The notes under the pieces: model-generated
The model's input: only the letters and a program-made list of their open reading frames with translations
The model's database searches: none
Told to the model about the DNA's origin: nothing
Made by a program: the position numbers and the translations under genes
Assembly (NCBI RefSeq): GCF_000348925.1
Contig: NZ_AODQ01000004.1
Coordinates: 1 to 64,000 of the forward strand
DNA length: 64,000 nucleotides
Origin: Cesiribacter andamanensis AMV16
GTDB lineage: Bacteria > Bacteroidota > Bacteroidia > Cytophagales > Cyclobacteriaceae
Direction: 5' to 3'
Part shown: positions 62,806 to 64,000 of the stretch, piece by piece
Numbering within the stretch: the stretch's first letter is position 1
Layout: every line of letters begins with the position of its first letter

Positions 62806-64000
62806 ATGCTAGATCGTAAAAGCCCACCCCCTTTTCAGAAAGTACAGCACATACAGCTACCCCAGGTAGAGCGGCACCAGCTCTCCGGCGGCATGCCGGT
62901 GCATGTGATCAATGCCGGCAAACAGCCTGTGCTGCGGCTGGAGTTCATCATCAAGAATGGTGCAGTGAGTGAGCAGGTGCTGGGGCAGTCGTTTTTTGCC
63001 ACCAAAATGCTTACCGAAGGCGCCGGCCCGTACTCGTCTAAAGAAATTGCCAATATACTGGATGCACATGGCGCCCATGTAGAGCACCTGCCCGGCCTGG
63101 ATTATTGCACCCTTACCCTGTATTGCCTGAGCAAGCACCTACCGGCTCTGCTGGAGCTGTTTCGGCTGGTGCTTACCGAGCCCCGTTTTCCCCAGAAAGA
63201 ATTTGATATTCTGCGGGACATCAAAAAGCAGCGCATACTGGTAGACAATACCAAAAATGCGGTTGTGGCCGGCAAAAAATTCAGGGAAGTGCTTTACGGA
63301 AACCATACCTATGGCACCCACCTGACGGCTGAGGATGTAGACCGCCTGCAACTGGCCAATGTGATTGACTTCTACAAGACCAACCTGCAGAATGGCTTTG
63401 AGCTGCTGCTGGCCGGTCAGGTAGATGATGGGGTGCTGCAGCAACTGGAGCACTATTTTGGTGACCTGCCCTACCGCAATCTCACCGGCTCGGCCCTGGA
63501 GGTACAAGGCAGCGGCAGCACGCAGCGCCATAACCTGCCCAAAGAAGACAGCCTGCAGTCAACCATCCGCATGGGCAAGGTACTCTTTAATGTGACCCAT
63601 CCCGATTTCCATACCTTTACCGTGCTGAATACCGCCCTGGGTGGCTACTTCGGCAGCCGGCTTATGAAGGAGATCCGGGAAGAGCGCGGCTATACCTATG
63701 GCATCTACTCCAACCTGATCCCCATGAAAAACTCGGGCTACTTTGTGATTGGCACCGATGTGGTAGGTGAGCATACCGAAGATACCCTGCAGGAGATCGA
63801 GCGGCAAATTCGCCTGCTGCAAACGGAGCCAATGCCAGATGAAGAGCTGGAGATCATCAAAAACTATATGGTGGGCTCCTTCCTGGGCAGCATGAACACC
63901 CCCTTTGCGCTGGCCGATAAGTTTAAGACCGTGTATTTCAATGGCCTGGGGCTGGAGTTCTTCAACGAACATGTGCGCCAGATCTATGCTGCCTCCGCCC
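62806..64000 (+). CDS. M16 peptidase-like protein, non-catalytic type (truncated by window edge)
   Basis: The first 398 codons of an insulinase (M16) family protein, running off the right edge. The fold is recognisable: KQPVLRLEFIIKNGAVSEQ, YSSKEIANILDAHGAHVEH, FPQKEFDILRD, LPALLELFRLVLTEPRF and GGYFGSRLMKEIREERGYTYGI. The zinc motif HxxEH is absent (QSFFATKML stands where HFLEH is expected), so this is the inactive partner type. A catalytic M16 subunit may be encoded just beyond the window. It starts at ATG 62806, 31 bp after porV. Confidence 0.85.
   Translation, partial: MLDRKSPPPFQKVQHIQLPQVERHQLSGGMPVHVINAGKQPVLRLEFIIKNGAVSEQVLGQSFFATKMLTEGAGPYSSKEIANILDAHGAHVEHLPGLDYCTLTLYCLSKHLPALLELFRLVLTEPRFPQKEFDILRDIKKQRILVDNTKNAVVAGKKFREVLYGNHTYGTHLTAEDVDRLQLANVIDFYKTNLQNGFELLLAGQVDDGVLQQLEHYFGDLPYRNLTGSALEVQGSGSTQRHNLPKEDSLQSTIRMGKVLFNVTHPDFHTFTVLNTALGGYFGSRLMKEIREERGYTYGIYSNLIPMKNSGYFVIGTDVVGEHTEDTLQEIERQIRLLQTEPMPDEELEIIKNYMVGSFLGSMNTPFALADKFKTVYFNGLGLEFFNEHVRQIYAASA

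Overview
The window is chromosomal DNA from a Bacteroidota bacterium, most likely of the order Cytophagales. The evidence is a set of type IX secretion genes (sprA, porU, porV), three surface proteins ending in a T9SS type A sorting domain, TAnnTTTG promoter boxes, an archaeal-type ProS, a MaeB-type malic enzyme, and families such as BatB/BatC, DUF4292, DUF4837 and DUF1599 that are typical of this phylum. The genus cannot be fixed from this sequence; a Cesiribacter-like organism is only a guess.

Layout. 0-0.5 kb: two minus-strand tRNA genes (Pro-TGG, Ser-GCT) beside GTGCCC repeats that may mark an integration site. 0.6-4.3 kb: a shortened bat-type operon (VWA protein, two TPR proteins and an inserted ChaN/EreA-like protein). 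4.5-8.9 kb: thiolase, then floA/nfeD and proS on the minus strand. 9.0-12.3 kb: a disordered lipoprotein and an outer-membrane barrel. 12.3-15.6 kb: a tightly overlapping minus-strand operon (DUF1599, DoxX-like, ABC permease, aroK), divergent from folP-cdaA. 17.5-18.9 kb: an intact IS3-family element flanked by a 34-bp inverted repeat pair. 18.9-21.5 kb: kbl with a small upstream gene, divergent from an SDR-type threonine dehydrogenase gene; together they encode a threonine degradation route.

21.5-26.5 kb is an AT-richer accessory block of three minus-strand T9SS cargo genes. Two share a nearly interchangeable C-terminal module, and the middle one is broken by a single-base frameshift. 26.7-34.4 kb: enoyl-CoA hydratase, then a co-directional envelope cluster (flippase, dut, sugar nucleotidyltransferase, TPR protein, DUF4292 lipoprotein, EnvC-like protein). 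34.7-38.4 kb: tatA, a roughly 0.7-kb stretch without a convincing gene, a lytic transglycosylase with LysM domains, and a DUF4837 lipoprotein. 38.5-51.1 kb: maeB-ruvA-sprA-gcvH-vanZ and two tandem TonB-like genes. 51.1-56.6 kb (minus): yicC, a large protein joining an inactive peptidase-like domain, a beta-propeller and a barrel, and an FAD oxidoreductase. 56.7-64.0 kb (plus): metallo-hydrolase, pssA, porU, porV and a truncated M16 peptidase-like gene at the right edge.

Much of the window concerns the cell envelope. SprA is the T9SS translocon, PorV the shuttle and PorU the sortase that would process the T9SS cargo of the 21.5-26.5 kb block. The TonB-like proteins, TatA, EnvC-like protein, transglycosylase, DUF4292 lipoprotein and flippase serve envelope energy supply, transport and remodelling. 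No CRISPR array, rRNA or prophage was seen. The most worthwhile leads are the propeller-barrel chimera, the DUF4292 envelope cluster, the modular T9SS cargo cluster with its homopolymer frameshift, and the IS bracketed by inverted repeats.
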